Below, one piece after another: positions 1 through 9,096 of a DNA stretch of 64,000 nt (the stretch's first letter is position 1; each line of letters begins with the position of its first letter). The stretch is taken from the NCBI GenBank assembly GCA_002840155.1, contig PGZH01000010.1, positions 122,612 through 186,611 of the forward strand. Direction: 5' to 3'. Position numbers and translations under genes: made by a program. This DNA comes from Gammaproteobacteria bacterium HGW-Gammaproteobacteria-13. Lineage in GTDB: Bacteria > Pseudomonadota > Gammaproteobacteria > Pseudomonadales > Pseudomonadaceae. The notes beneath the pieces are model-generated. The model did no database searches. It was not told where the DNA came from and was given only the letters and a program-made list of their open reading frames with translations.

Positions 1-638
1 TTCGCGGCTATATGAGCCAGCTTGGGCCGATTGAAATCCCGTTCAAGAGCTGGGAATCGGTCGAGCAGAATGCCTTCTTCAGCCCCGACCCGGACAAGGT
101 GCCGGAGCTGGAAGCCTATATGGACCAGCTGCGCCGTGATCAGGATTCGGTCGGCGCGAAAATCACCGTGGTTGCCGAGGGCGTGATGCCAGGCCTGGGC
201 GAGCCGATTTTCGACCGCCTGGACGCCGAACTGGCACACGCGCTGATGAGCATCAACGCGGTCAAGGGCGTGGAAATCGGCGCAGGTTTCGCCAGTGTGG
301 CGCAGCGCGGCACCGAGCACCGCGACGAGCTGACCCCTGAAGGTTTCCTCTCCAACAACGCCGGCGGCATCCTTGGCGGTATCTCCAGTGGCCAGCCGAT
401 TGTTGCCCATTTGGCGCTCAAGCCGACTTCGAGCATCACCACGCCGGGGCGTTCGATTGATATTCACGGCAACCCGGTGGATATCATCACCAAGGGCCGT
501 CACGACCCGTGCGTGGGCATCCGCGCCACGCCAATCGCCGAGGCGATGATGGCTATCGTGTTGATGGATCACCTGCTGCGCCACCGCGCGCAGAATGCCG
601 ATGTACGGGTCAGCACGCCGGTGCTGCCGCAGCTGTGA
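1..638 (+). CDS. aroC: Chorismate synthase, C-terminal part (5' end outside window)
   Basis: Final enzyme of the shikimate pathway: it makes chorismate from 5-enolpyruvylshikimate-3-phosphate using reduced FMN, in the cytoplasm. The reading frame is already open at base 3 (R-G-Y-M-S-Q), so the Met at base 12 is internal and the gene is cut by the window edge. About 212 C-terminal residues remain of a family length near 360. Visible family motifs are [15 protein letters not shown], the KPTSSI stretch and the [11 protein letters not shown] signature. An MFS gene follows 58 bases after the stop, the neighbour aroC also has in other Pseudomonas as I recall. Identity is secure; only the upstream part is unknown. 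Confidence 0.97.
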   Translation, partial: RGYMSQLGPIEIPFKSWESVEQNAFFSPDPDKVPELEAYMDQLRRDQDSVGAKITVVAEGVMPGLGEPIFDRLDAELAHALMSINAVKGVEIGAGFASVAQRGTEHRDELTPEGFLSNNAGGILGGISSGQPIVAHLALKPTSSITTPGRSIDIHGNPVDIITKGRHDPCVGIRATPIAEAMMAIVLMDHLLRHRAQNADVRVSTPVLPQL

Positions 639-696
639 TCAGCGCTGCTGCGCGGCCACGTGTGGTCCGCAACACGCTGCCGGGTTTGTGCTCAGC

Positions 697-1848
697 ATGA
701 GCCCGGTTTTGCCGTACTGGCGTCTGTCCGGTTTCTACTTCTTCTATTTCTCGCTGCTTGGCGCCACCGCGCCGTTTCTCGCGCTGTATTTCGATCACCT
801 GGGGTTTTCTGCCGCGCGGATTGGCGAGCTGATCGCCATTCCCATGCTGATGCGCTGCATCGCGCCGAACATCTGGGGTTGGCTGGGTGACTACAGCGGG
901 CGCCGGCTGGCCATCGTGCGCTTTGGTGCGATCTGCACGCTGCTGTGCTTTGCCGGCATCTTTATCAGCCAGAGCTATGCCTGGCTGGCGCTGATCATGG
1001 CGCTGCATGCGTTCTTCTGGCATGCGGTGCTGCCGCAGTTTGAAGTCATCACCTTTGCCCATCTCAAGGAACAGGCGGCGCGCTATAGCCAGATTCGCCT
1101 GTGGGGCAGCATCGGCTTTATCGTCGCGGTGGTGGGGCTGGGCAAGCTGTTCGAGGTGCTCAGCCTGGACGCCTATCCCTGGGCGCTGATCCTGATCATG
1201 AGCGGCATCGTGCTGAGCAGCTGGTGGGTGCCCAATGCCCAGCCGCAAATGCGCCCGAATACCCTGGAGCAGGGCGGCTTTCTGCAACAGTTGCGGCGGC
1301 CGGGGATTCTCGCCTTCTACCTCAGCGCCGGGCTGATGCAGTTGAGCAACGGCCCGTACTACACCTTTCTCAGTCTGCATCTGGAAGCACTCGGCTATTC
1401 GCGTGGGGTGATTGGCCAGCTATGGGCGTTGGGCGTGCTGGCCGAAATCGTGCTGTTTATGGTTATGGCCAGGTTGCTGGCGCGCTATTCCCTGCGTACC
1501 GTGCTGCTGGCGAGCTTTCTGATTACTGCCGTGCGCTGGTTGTTGCTGGGTAACCTGGCTGGGCATCTGCCGGTGCTGCTGTTTGCCCAGTTGATGCACG
1601 CCGCAACCTTTGGCAGTTTCCATGCAGCGGCCATGCATTTTGTTCAGCGCAGCTTTGCCGACCGCCAGCAGGGGCAAGGCCAGGCCTTGTATGCCGCTTT
1701 GGCGGGAGTGGGCGGGGCACTGGGCGCGCTGTATTCCGGTTACAGCTGGCACAGCCTCGGCGCCGCCTGGACCTTTGCCATCGCCAGCCTGATTGCCCTG
1801 GCTGCTGCGGTAATTACCGCGCGTTATATGCGTGATGAACGGCCCTAG
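697..1848 (+). CDS. MFS transporter, HcaT-like (MFS_1_like)
   Basis: Inner-membrane major facilitator protein of 383 residues, close to the family length of E. coli HcaT (phenylpropionate transporter). The chain is a series of about twelve hydrophobic helices, with a typical loop after helix 2 (GDYSGRR). The open frame extends back to base 595 inside aroC, but those 34 residues are Cys/Arg-rich and unlike a membrane N-terminus. The ATG at 697 starts directly before the first helix, so it was chosen, although no strong Shine-Dalgarno precedes it. The substrate cannot be read from the sequence. Confidence 0.88.
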   Translation: MSPVLPYWRLSGFYFFYFSLLGATAPFLALYFDHLGFSAARIGELIAIPMLMRCIAPNIWGWLGDYSGRRLAIVRFGAICTLLCFAGIFISQSYAWLALIMALHAFFWHAVLPQFEVITFAHLKEQAARYSQIRLWGSIGFIVAVVGLGKLFEVLSLDAYPWALILIMSGIVLSSWWVPNAQPQMRPNTLEQGGFLQQLRRPGILAFYLSAGLMQLSNGPYYTFLSLHLEALGYSRGVIGQLWALGVLAEIVLFMVMARLLARYSLRTVLLASFLITAVRWLLLGNLAGHLPVLLFAQLMHAATFGSFHAAAMHFVQRSFADRQQGQGQALYAALAGVGGALGALYSGYSWHSLGAAWTFAIASLIALAAAVITARYMRDERP

Positions 1849-1901
1849 TTTTTATTTGCCGAATTGAACATCTGAATTAAAACCGTACGAGAGCCCTGAC
1901 C

Positions 1902-2450
1902 ATGAGCAGCCTGACCGTCTACCACCAGTCCTCGCCCGAGTACCCGAACAAGCTGCTGACTCACGTTGAGGACATCGCCAGTACCTTGGCCGCCGTCGGT
2001 GTGCAGTTCAGTCAGGTGCCGGTAGCGCAGCCAGTTACCGCCGGCAGCTCCAGTGATGAGCTGCTGACGGCCAGTCGTGTGCAGATCGACCAACTGATGA
2101 CCGCGCATGGCTACACCAGTGCCGAGGTCCTGAGCCTGTGTGATGAGCGTGGTGAGGGCAGTGAGCTGGCCCGTGGCCTGCGTGCGGAGCAACGCTGTCA
2201 GCCGGCCCATCTGCATTACTACCTGGCCGGCCGTGGCCTGCTGGCGCTGCATATTGGTGAGTACGTCTACAGCCTGCTGTGCGAGAAGGGCGACCTGCTG
2301 CTGGTGCCGGCCGGCACGGCGCATTGGTTCGATGCTGGCGAGCATCCGCGCTTTGCCGTATTGCGCCTGTTCGATAGCCCGCAGGTGCCGGGTTTTGTGC
2401 CAGTGGCGGGTGATTTTGCCGCCGCGTTTGCCGGGCTGGATGACTGCTGA
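1902..2450 (+). CDS. Acireductone dioxygenase (MtnD) homologue with substituted metal ligands
   Basis: A 182-residue cupin clearly homologous to acireductone dioxygenase of the methionine salvage pathway: the N-terminus MSSLTVYH, the block AGRGLLALHI and the block VPAGTAHWFD are all present. In the Klebsiella enzyme the metal is held by H96, H98, E102 and H140. Aligned without gaps, this protein has Q97, C99 and H103 at the first three positions and keeps only H141. Nearby His105 could take part in an altered site. In P. aeruginosa, as I recall, mtnB-mtnD-mtnC follow the aroC-linked MFS gene; here neither mtnB nor mtnC is adjacent. It is probably a repurposed or non-enzymatic paralogue, so the symbol is withheld. 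Confidence 0.8.
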   Translation: MSSLTVYHQSSPEYPNKLLTHVEDIASTLAAVGVQFSQVPVAQPVTAGSSSDELLTASRVQIDQLMTAHGYTSAEVLSLCDERGEGSELARGLRAEQRCQPAHLHYYLAGRGLLALHIGEYVYSLLCEKGDLLLVPAGTAHWFDAGEHPRFAVLRLFDSPQVPGFVPVAGDFAAAFAGLDDC

Positions 2451-2487
2451 AAAAGCAAACTGCTGAACTCTTGTAGCGAGCGGCTAT

Positions 2488-2514
2488 CCTACGAAGGCGA
2501 AACCTTCGCATAGG
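2488..2514 (+). promoter_or_regulatory. Hairpin overlapping the Shine-Dalgarno of the next gene
   Basis: CCTA-CGAAGG (2488-2497) can pair with CCTTCG-CA-TAGG (2503-2514), with a CGAAA loop and a two-base bulge. The 3' arm contains the first part of the TAGGAG ribosome-binding site of the gene starting at 2526, so folding would partly hide it. Seen in sequence; a regulatory role is inference. Confidence 0.3.
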
Positions 2515-2525
2515 AGCGTCAAATT

Positions 2526-2717
2526 ATGGGTTCAACATTCAACGGTTTGCTGGGGCTGGTCATTCTGGCGCTGGATATCTGGGCGATTCTCAGCGTCATT
2601 AAAAGCAATGCCGAAACGGGCATCAAGGTGTTGTGGATCTTGCTGATCGTCTTGCTGCCGGTGATCGGTCTGATCATCTGGGCGCTGATGGGCCCGCGTG
2701 GCACGGTCAAGTTCTAG
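2526..2717 (+). CDS. Small PLDc_N-domain membrane protein
   Basis: A 63-residue protein with two hydrophobic helices separated by a short polar turn (KSNAETGIK). The second helix ends in a WALMGPRG motif characteristic of the PLDc_N (phospholipase D nuclease N-terminal) family, which in short proteins like this is only a membrane anchor without a nuclease domain. TAGGAG lies 9 bases before the ATG. Likely an inner-membrane protein of unknown role. Its last bases overlap the presumed start of the downstream phosphatase gene. Confidence 0.85.
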   Translation: MGSTFNGLLGLVILALDIWAILSVIKSNAETGIKVLWILLIVLLPVIGLIIWALMGPRGTVKF

Positions 2718-3294
2718 CAGGCTGTTGAAAAACTACCTGCGTTGGCGATACGGCGCGTGGCTGTTAGCGCTGTATCTGCTGAGCAGCGCGGTTCAGGCCA
2801 GCGATAAGCAAGCCTGGACCGCGTTGCGTGAAGGCCGCGCCGTGCTGCTGTTGCGCCATGCCACAGCGCCCGGCACGGGTGATCCGGCGAATTTTCAGCT
2901 GAATGATTGCCGCACGCAGCGCAATCTCAATCAGCTTGGTCGCGAGCAAGCGCAGCGCTGGGGACAGTTGTTGCGTAGTCAGTGGATTGAGCCGCGCCTG
3001 TTCAGTAGCCGCTGGTGCCGCGCGCAGGACACTGCCCGCGAAATGGGTTTGGGCGCAGTCGAAGCGCTGCCAGCCCTGGACTCCTTCTTTCAAACACCCA
3101 ACACCGCCCGTGAGCAGACTGCTGCGCTGATCGAGCTGATCAATGCGCAACCCCGTGGTGCGTCGTTGGTGCTGGTCTCCCATCAGGTCAATATCACCGC
3201 GCTGACCGGTATCTACCCGGCGTCTGGCGAAGGGTTGATTCTGGCGTTACCGCTAGAGACTCCGGCGCGCGTGCTGGCGCGGGTTCAACCCTAG
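2698..3294 (+). CDS. Exported histidine phosphatase family protein
   Basis: Histidine phosphatase (phosphoglycerate-mutase-like) protein of about 198 residues. The catalytic LLLRHATAPG motif (the RHG-like box whose His is phosphorylated) comes just after a signal peptide ending in AVQA-SD, and the second catalytic His is in VLVSHQVN. It is therefore probably periplasmic; the substrate is unknown. The start is uncertain: GTG at 2698 overlaps the previous gene by 20 bases, and TTG at 2725 would give a shorter N-terminus (KNYLRWRYGAWLLALYLL) that is also a good signal peptide. Neither has a strong ribosome-binding site. Confidence 0.82.
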   Translation: MARSSSSRLLKNYLRWRYGAWLLALYLLSSAVQASDKQAWTALREGRAVLLLRHATAPGTGDPANFQLNDCRTQRNLNQLGREQAQRWGQLLRSQWIEPRLFSSRWCRAQDTAREMGLGAVEALPALDSFFQTPNTAREQTAALIELINAQPRGASLVLVSHQVNITALTGIYPASGEGLILALPLETPARVLARVQP

Positions 3295-3295
3295 G

Positions 3296-3793
3296 CTAAA
3301 TGCTCAGCAAGCGCTGTTCCGGCAACTGCGCCCCTTCCAGTTTGAGCAATAGCGCCTTGCGTGGCAGGCCGCCGGCATAACCGGTAAGGCTGCCGTCGCG
3401 GCCAATTACCCGGTGGCAGGGAATGATGATGGCAATCGGGTTGGCGCCATTGGCCGCGCCGACGGCGCGCACTGCCTTGGGTCGCGCGATCTCGGTGGCG
3501 AGGTCGCTGTAGCAGCTGGTGCGGCCAAACGGAATGGTCTGCAGCGCCTGCCACACGACCTGCTGGAACGCTGTGCCCTGCGGCGCCAGGGGCAGCTCGA
3601 AGCGCTGCCGCCGCCCGGCAAAATACTCATCCAGCTGTCGGCACACTTCATCCAGTTCATCGGCGGCGCGGCTCCAGTGTTCGCCGATATGCCAGGGCTT
3701 GCCGTCGATATCCATCAGCAATTGCTGCAAGCCGGTTGCGTCAGCGGCCAACAGCAGGCGGCCGATTGGGCTGTCGTGATAGCGGTAGAACAT
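3296..3793 (-). CDS. ogt: Methylated-DNA--[protein]-cysteine S-methyltransferase
   Basis: Suicide repair protein of 165 residues that moves alkyl groups from O6-alkylguanine (and O4-alkylthymine) to its own cysteine. The active-site block [13 protein letters not shown] with the acceptor Cys and the C-terminal GYAGGLPRK are intact. A longer frame reads back into alkA, but the ATG at 3793 gives the family N-terminus and lies 4 bases after the alkA stop, so the two genes form one minus-strand operon for alkylation damage. No AraC-like Ada domain is fused, so this is the Ogt type. Confidence 0.93.
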   Translation of the reverse strand: MFYRYHDSPIGRLLLAADATGLQQLLMDIDGKPWHIGEHWSRAADELDEVCRQLDEYFAGRRQRFELPLAPQGTAFQQVVWQALQTIPFGRTSCYSDLATEIARPKAVRAVGAANGANPIAIIIPCHRVIGRDGSLTGYAGGLPRKALLLKLEGAQLPEQRLLSI

Positions 3794-3797
3794 CGTT

Positions 3798-4682
3798 TCA
3801 GCCCTCGGAGTAGTTGTGCCACAGGTGTGCGGCGGCATAGGCGCGCCACGGTCGCCAGGCTTCGGCACGGGCCTTGAGTTGTTTGGTGTCGATGCCATCC
3901 GCACCCCACACCGGCGCTTTGAGCAGGCCCAGGTCGCTGGCGGGAAAGGCATCGACCTCGCCAAAGGCGCGCAGGGCAATATATTCCGCAGTCCACGGGC
4001 CGATGCCGGGTAGGGCGCACAGCTGCTCGACAAAGGTTGTGTAGCCCACCTGCAGATCCAGGCGCAGGTCGCCGCTGGCCACCTGCGCGGCGAAGTGTTG
4101 CAAGGTCTGCACACGCTTGCCGGGCATGCCGATGCCGTCCAGATTGGCTTCGGCGATAGCGTCTGGGCTGGGGAACAGCCGTTGAATATCGGTCGCATCG
4201 GCAAACTGCAGTGATTCACCCAGACGCGTAACCAGGCGGCCGGTGATGGTCACTGCTGCCTTGACCGTAACCTGCTGGCCAACGATGGCGCGCACCGCCT
4301 GCTCAAAAGGCTCGAAGGCTGTCGGCAGGCGCAAGCCAGGGTTACGCGCAATCAGCGGCCCGAGCTGCGCATCGTTGGCAAAGTGCGCGCTGATCTGCTG
4401 CGGTTGGCAGTCCAGATCAAACATCTTGCGCACCCGCGCGGTAAGTGTCGCCAGGCAGGGCAGCAACGATTCGCTGTAGTGCAGCTGCAGGGCATGCTGA
4501 TTATCCAGCGGCTGCACGCGGAACCAGCCGCGCTGGCCATCGAGGTGCACGCTGCGTGCGTAACTGTGTGGCTGCAGGCTTTCCACCCCAGCCAGGGCGC
4601 GTAGGGCAAAGTGCGCGTGGAATTGTTGCCACTGCCAGGGCGGCTGGTAGCTCAGTAATAGGGGGTGGGGTGATTGGCTCAT
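3798..4682 (-). CDS. alkA: DNA-3-methyladenine glycosylase II (AlkA type)
   Basis: A 294-residue base-excision enzyme that removes alkylated bases such as 3-methyladenine. It has an AlkA_N-like N-terminal domain (about 1-110), then a helix-hairpin-helix glycosylase domain with [15 protein letters not shown] and the downstream catalytic Asp in [10 protein letters not shown], in the place of E. coli AlkA D238. Length is close to E. coli AlkA (282). It is the first gene of a two-gene operon with ogt, whose start follows its stop by 4 bases. In some bacteria AlkA and methyltransferase domains are fused; here they are separate but coupled. Confidence 0.92.
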   Translation of the reverse strand: MSQSPHPLLLSYQPPWQWQQFHAHFALRALAGVESLQPHSYARSVHLDGQRGWFRVQPLDNQHALQLHYSESLLPCLATLTARVRKMFDLDCQPQQISAHFANDAQLGPLIARNPGLRLPTAFEPFEQAVRAIVGQQVTVKAAVTITGRLVTRLGESLQFADATDIQRLFPSPDAIAEANLDGIGMPGKRVQTLQHFAAQVASGDLRLDLQVGYTTFVEQLCALPGIGPWTAEYIALRAFGEVDAFPASDLGLLKAPVWGADGIDTKQLKARAEAWRPWRAYAAAHLWHNYSEG

Positions 4683-4770
4683 GGCCGAACAATAACCGTC
4701 GTTCGGCTGGCTGTCAGCGCAGAACTGACTTTCAAACTGGAGCCGGTAGGGCGGGATGTGCTCGTTTTAC

Positions 4771-4900
4771 AACCTGTTTAAGACCTCGCGAGCTAGAGTC
4801 CGGCAAGGCAAAAACAGGCGAGGAAGCGGAGTGTACTGTTGTACATGAGCATTCCGAGCCTGTTTTTAACACCGCAGGGCCGACGCGCAGCAGGTCGTGG
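4771..4900 (-). repeat. Dispersed ~140-bp repeat, copy 1
   Basis: Contains the shared blocks AACCTGTTTA, CGCGAGCTAGAG, GGCGAGGAAGCGGAGT, GAGCATTCCGAGCCTG and CCGACGCGCAGCAG. The same blocks occur in reverse-complement order at 11423-11564 and, with internal changes, at 44331-44507. The middle is a small palindrome (GTAC-TGTT-GTAC). Short open frames here are repeat shadow, not genes. Confidence 0.85.
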
Positions 4901-4906
4901 TAGGTA

Positions 4907-6349
4907 TTAAGCGCTGGCCACCCGCTGATGCAACTGATGCGACAACTGTTCCAGCTGCTGGCCCAGCTGCACCAGTGACTCCTGGGCCTGCAGCAGTTCG
5001 GCGCTGGCGGCGCGTTGGCGTTGGCTGGCGTCACGCTGCGCGGCGCTGTTGTCGCGCACATGCAGCAGTTGCTGGTGCGCGTGGGTAAGCGCCTGGCTGT
5101 GCTGCAGGATCGAGTTGGACAGGTTGTCGGTCAGCCCGGCGTTGCTGCTTAGCGCGGTGCCGACATCGCTGACCTGGGCCGCGCCAGTGTCAATGATCTG
5201 CTGCGACTGGCCCAGTACGTTCTGCACGGTGTCGGCCGTTTCGTTGCTGCGCCGTGAGAGGTTGCGCACCTCATCGGCGACCACGGCAAAGCCGCGGCCA
5301 TGATCGCCGGCGCGGGCTGCTTCGATGGCGGCGTTTAGCGCCAGCAGGTTGGTCTGCTGGGCGATGGCGCTGATCATCTGCATGGATTCGGCGATGCGCT
5401 GGTTGCTCTGCTGAATCGCCTGCATGCTGGCCTGGGCATCCTCCATACGTTGGGCGCAGGCATTGACCTGACTGCTGCTGTGCTGGGTGTCCTGGCTGAG
5501 CTGCTGCATGTGGTCGGTGCTGGAGGCAAGGCTGTCCAGCACTTCATGCAGGGCCAGATCCAGTTGATGCATGGCATCGGCCTGCTGTTGCACATCGGTG
5601 TCGGTGCTCTGGCAACGCTGGCGAATGCCGCCGAGGGTCTGTTGCAGCTGGCCGGCCATCTGCAGCAGGTCGCTGGCGGTGCTGCGCACTTCATCGACGA
5701 TGCCGCCAAGTTGTTCCTGATTACGTGCGGCGCGCTGGCCAAACTCGCGGGATTCGCTAAGCGCCAGCTCGGCATCGGCCAACGCCTGGTTGCGCAGTTG
5801 TGCGCTGTACCACTGCGCTAGCCATACGGTCAGCACCGGCAGGATAAACCCGGAATAGGTGTTCACCGCCGCATCGCGCGGGCTCAGTTCAAATACCGGC
5901 AGGCTCGCACCGCTGCGTTCCAGGCGGATCAGCCAGAACACGAACAGCACCTGTACCAGGCTCCAGACCATGGCGCTGCGAGCGCCGGCCAGCAGGTAGG
6001 CGAAGACGATGATTACCGCCGGCCAGTAGATATGCGCCGAGTGCAGGCCGCCCAGTTGGTAGATCAGCAGCATCGAGTAACTGGCCATGCACGCCAGGGC
6101 CATATTCGCCGCCACGGCCAGCGGCAGCACGGCGCTGCGCAGCACCAGCAGCATCAGTGGCATGCCCAGTACCAGCAGCAACGAGCCATACATCAGCGCA
6201 TCGTTGCCCATGCGGCCCCATTTGATGCAGCTGTACAGGCCGATCACCACGCTGCACAAGCCGCTGAAGGCCAGGGTGCGGGCCAACAGAATGCTGGCCT
6301 GGTCGGTCAAATCATGTGGCAGGAACTGCCCAAGGAAACCCTGTCGCAT
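4907..6349 (-). CDS. Methyl-accepting chemotaxis protein with multi-helix membrane N-terminus
   Basis: Chemoreceptor of about 480 residues. The first ~190 residues contain five or six hydrophobic helices and little periplasmic sequence, and no HAMP domain is evident. The rest is a coiled-coil signalling domain with the conserved tip [20 protein letters not shown] followed by [18 protein letters not shown], which contacts CheA and CheW. The tip has AGDHGRG instead of the usual AGExGRG. ATG at 6349 is preceded by GGAG and was chosen over an upstream extension. It may sense a membrane-linked or cytoplasmic cue; the ligand is unknown. Confidence 0.9.
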   Translation of the reverse strand: MRQGFLGQFLPHDLTDQASILLARTLAFSGLCSVVIGLYSCIKWGRMGNDALMYGSLLLVLGMPLMLLVLRSAVLPLAVAANMALACMASYSMLLIYQLGGLHSAHIYWPAVIIVFAYLLAGARSAMVWSLVQVLFVFWLIRLERSGASLPVFELSPRDAAVNTYSGFILPVLTVWLAQWYSAQLRNQALADAELALSESREFGQRAARNQEQLGGIVDEVRSTASDLLQMAGQLQQTLGGIRQRCQSTDTDVQQQADAMHQLDLALHEVLDSLASSTDHMQQLSQDTQHSSSQVNACAQRMEDAQASMQAIQQSNQRIAESMQMISAIAQQTNLLALNAAIEAARAGDHGRGFAVVADEVRNLSRRSNETADTVQNVLGQSQQIIDTGAAQVSDVGTALSSNAGLTDNLSNSILQHSQALTHAHQQLLHVRDNSAAQRDASQRQRAASAELLQAQESLVQLGQQLEQLSHQLHQRVASA

Positions 6350-6478
6350 GAAAACTCCAGTCAGTTGGTTATTCAGCAGTATCGGCGCAAATGGCCGCCA
6401 GCTTGAGGGTGGAAACTGCCAATTTGACGGATGAAATAGCAAAGTGCCATCTGCGCCGACGACTTGTCAGTCGCGTTT

Positions 6479-7501
6479 TCAGGCCAGTGTTTGTCGATAT
6501 TGCCCTGGCGTGAGGCCTTTCCAGCGTTTGAAGGCATGCAGGAAATTCGACACCTCGCTGTAGCCCAGGCGTTCGGCAATCTCCTCCTGGCTCAGGCTGG
6601 CGATGGCCAGCAGCTCTTCAGCCAGGGCCTGACGCACTTCCTCCTGCAGCTGGCGAAAGCTGCTGCCCTGGTCTTCCAGGCGGCGGCGCAGGGTGCGGCT
6701 GCTGATATTCAGCTCGCTGGCGATCAGTTCCATATCCGCCAGTCGCCCCGGTGTGCTGAGTAAACGGTCACGAATCTGCCCAGCCAGGCCGCTGCGCACT
6801 TGCCGTTTAGCCAGCAGGGCCTGGCATTGCAGCTCACAGAGTTGCGCGTTGTGCGGATTGGCGCGGGGCAGGGGCAGGTCGAGCAGATGACGGGAAAAAC
6901 TGATGCGGTTCTGCGCGCAGGCGAATTCCGGCAGCAGGCCGAACTGTTCTATAAAACGCGTCGGATCGGCGGGCGCTGGCATGCTCAGTTGCACCCGGCT
7001 CAGCGGCACCCTGGCGCCCGTGAGTTCGCGCTGAATCACCATCACCGCCACGGCGTCGCGCAGCAGCAGAAAATCGCGCAGCTGGTCCGGCAAATGGCTG
7101 CCGTCCAGCTGCAGATGCGCTTGGCTGGCGTCTTCGCACAAGGTGATGCGGTTGAAGGCGAAGGTCAGGTCCAGGTAACGCAGGCCAAGGTCGGCGGCCT
7201 GGCGGAAGGACTGGCTGCTGAGCAAGGCATAACCCCAGATGCCGTAGGTGGTCAGCTGATAACGCAGGCCGGCCTGCAGCCCCAGGTCGTACTGCGCGGG
7301 CAGGGCGTCGATCAGGTTGCGGATCAGCTGCAGCTCCTGCGCCCCTTCGATTTCACTGTGCAACTCGGCCAACTGCAGGGGGCTGAGGCCGGTTTTGTGC
7401 AGGCAGCGTTCAACACTCAGGCCGTGGTCGAGGCCCAGTTGGGTCAGCAGTTGCACGCTGGTGATGCTGCGCCGTGGCAGGCTGTAGGGGACGGCCGACA
7501 T
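6479..7501 (-). CDS. AraC family transcriptional regulator (Arabinose_bd + HTH_18 type)
   Basis: A 340-residue regulator. The N-terminal ~200 residues fit the effector domain seen in OruR/GliR-type AraC proteins (for example YQLTTYGIWGYALLSSQSF). The C-terminus carries two helix-turn-helix motifs (ELNISSRTLRRRLEDQG and AERLGYSEVSNFLHAFKRW) and ends in the family signature LTPGQYR. It is divergently transcribed from the monooxygenase-hydrolase-dehydrogenase cassette beginning at 7621, with 119 bases between, so it is the natural candidate activator of that cassette. Confidence 0.92.
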   Translation of the reverse strand: MSAVPYSLPRRSITSVQLLTQLGLDHGLSVERCLHKTGLSPLQLAELHSEIEGAQELQLIRNLIDALPAQYDLGLQAGLRYQLTTYGIWGYALLSSQSFRQAADLGLRYLDLTFAFNRITLCEDASQAHLQLDGSHLPDQLRDFLLLRDAVAVMVIQRELTGARVPLSRVQLSMPAPADPTRFIEQFGLLPEFACAQNRISFSRHLLDLPLPRANPHNAQLCELQCQALLAKRQVRSGLAGQIRDRLLSTPGRLADMELIASELNISSRTLRRRLEDQGSSFRQLQEEVRQALAEELLAIASLSQEEIAERLGYSEVSNFLHAFKRWKGLTPGQYRQTLA

Positions 7502-7620
7502 GCAGTTATCCGCTGATTTGTCCGAAAGTCACAATCGATTGGCCGACTATGCCATAACCGGCCAGGTGCCAGGCAAGTAGCATCCTCGCATCCGCACTGT
7601 TTGCGGTTGGGGATATAACA

Positions 7621-9096
7621 ATGCACAACACTTCCCAGAACCAGGCCCCGTTGCGCGTGCTGGTTATCGGCAGCGGCTTTGGCGGCCTGGGCATGGCCAT
7701 TCAGTTACAGAAGGCCGGTATCGAGGATTTTTTGATCCTGGAGAAGGCCGCCGACATCGGCGGCACCTGGCGTGACAACTGCTACCCGGGGGCGGCCTGC
7801 GATGTGCCGTCGCACCTGTATTCGTTTTCCTTCGAGCCGAAAACCGACTGGAGCCGCAAGTTCGCGCCCCAGGCGGAAATCCACGGCTACATGCTGCACT
7901 GTGTGGCCAAGTACCAGCTGCGCTCGCGTATTCGCTGCAATGCCGAGGTGGCCTCGGCCGCATTCGATGCTGCTACTGCACTGTGGCGGGTGACCCTGAG
8001 CAATGGCGAAGAACTCTGCGCCGAGGTGCTGATCAGCGCCTGCGGCCAGCTCAACCAGCCGGCCTATCCGGCGTTGCCGGGAATTGAGCAGTTCGCCGGG
8101 GAGGCCTTTCACTCGGCGCGCTGGCGGCATGATCTGAATCTTTCCGGTAAGCGCGTGGCGGTGATCGGCACCGGCGCCTCGGCGATTCAGTTTGTCCCGC
8201 AGATTCAGCCCAAGGTGGCGCAGCTGCAGCTGTTCCAGCGCTCGCCGGCCTATGTGTTGGCCAAACCAGACCGCGCCTATCGGCCGTGGGAGCTGGCGGT
8301 GATGCGCCGGCTGCCCTGGCTGCAGCGCATCGACCGTGGCCTCAAGTACCTGCAACACGAAGTGCGCGGCCTGGCGTTTATCAGCATGCCGTGGCTGATG
8401 AAGCTGTTCCGCTTCAGCTTCGAGCGTCATCTCACGCAGCACATCAGCGATCCACAACTGCGCACCCAGTTGCAGCCGAATTATCCGATGGGTTGCAAGC
8501 GCATCCTGATCAGCAATGATTACTTCCCGGCCCTGGCGCAGCCCAACGTGACGGTGATCAGCGAGGCGATCAGCCGCATCAGCGAGCACGCCATCATCAC
8601 CGCCGATGGCCGCGAGCACCCGTGCGATGTGCTGATCTACGGCACCGGCTTTGCCGCCACGGATTTTCTTGCGCCGATGCAGATTCGCGGGCTCGGCGGG
8701 CAGGAGCTGAACCAGGCCTGGCGCGACGGTGCCGAGGCCTACAAGGGCATCAGCGTTAGCGGTTTTCCCAACCTGTTTATCCTCTACGGGCCGAATACCA
8801 ACCTGGGGCACAACTCGATCATCTATATGCTCGAAAGCCAGTTCCGCTACGTGCTCGGCTGCATCGATTTGCTGCGCCAACAAGGCGCCCGTTATGTCGA
8901 CGTAAAAGCCGCAGTACAGCAGCGCTACAACCAGCAGATTCAAGCCAGCTCACATCGAACGATATGGGAGCAGGGCTGCTCAAGCTGGTACAAAACCGCC
9001 TCCGGCAAAAGCACCAACAACTGGCCGGGCTATACCTTTACCTATCGCCTGCAGACCCGCGCCCCGGAGCCCGATGACTATGAATGCACCCGTTGA
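7621..9096 (+). CDS. Flavin-containing / Baeyer-Villiger-type monooxygenase
   Basis: A 491-residue FAD- and NADPH-dependent monooxygenase. The FAD Rossmann motif VIGSGFGGLGMA is at residues 15-26, a Baeyer-Villiger-like fingerprint FAGEAFHSARW is near 160, and the NADPH motif VIGTGASAIQF follows at about 180. Such enzymes insert oxygen next to a ketone to make an ester or lactone. The next gene is an esterase-type hydrolase overlapping its stop, and a dehydrogenase follows, which fits an oxidise-then-hydrolyse ketone pathway. The actual substrate cannot be deduced; long-chain or cyclic ketones are plausible. Confidence 0.9.
   Translation: MHNTSQNQAPLRVLVIGSGFGGLGMAIQLQKAGIEDFLILEKAADIGGTWRDNCYPGAACDVPSHLYSFSFEPKTDWSRKFAPQAEIHGYMLHCVAKYQLRSRIRCNAEVASAAFDAATALWRVTLSNGEELCAEVLISACGQLNQPAYPALPGIEQFAGEAFHSARWRHDLNLSGKRVAVIGTGASAIQFVPQIQPKVAQLQLFQRSPAYVLAKPDRAYRPWELAVMRRLPWLQRIDRGLKYLQHEVRGLAFISMPWLMKLFRFSFERHLTQHISDPQLRTQLQPNYPMGCKRILISNDYFPALAQPNVTVISEAISRISEHAIITADGREHPCDVLIYGTGFAATDFLAPMQIRGLGGQELNQAWRDGAEAYKGISVSGFPNLFILYGPNTNLGHNSIIYMLESQFRYVLGCIDLLRQQGARYVDVKAAVQQRYNQQIQASSHRTIWEQGCSSWYKTASGKSTNNWPGYTFTYRLQTRAPEPDDYECTR

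Noticed and set aside
4445-4903. Frame of 152 codons ending in a segment also found at 11431-11628 (EHSEPVFN..GPTRSR)
   Set aside because: The shared peptide is only the translation of the dispersed repeat, in copies of opposite orientation; no start or ribosome site.
7705-8943. Long minus-strand open frame (412 codons) opposite the monooxygenase
   Set aside because: Antisense shadow of a GC-rich gene; no motifs and composition rich in His, Gln and Ala. The plus-strand frame has clear FAD and NADPH motifs.
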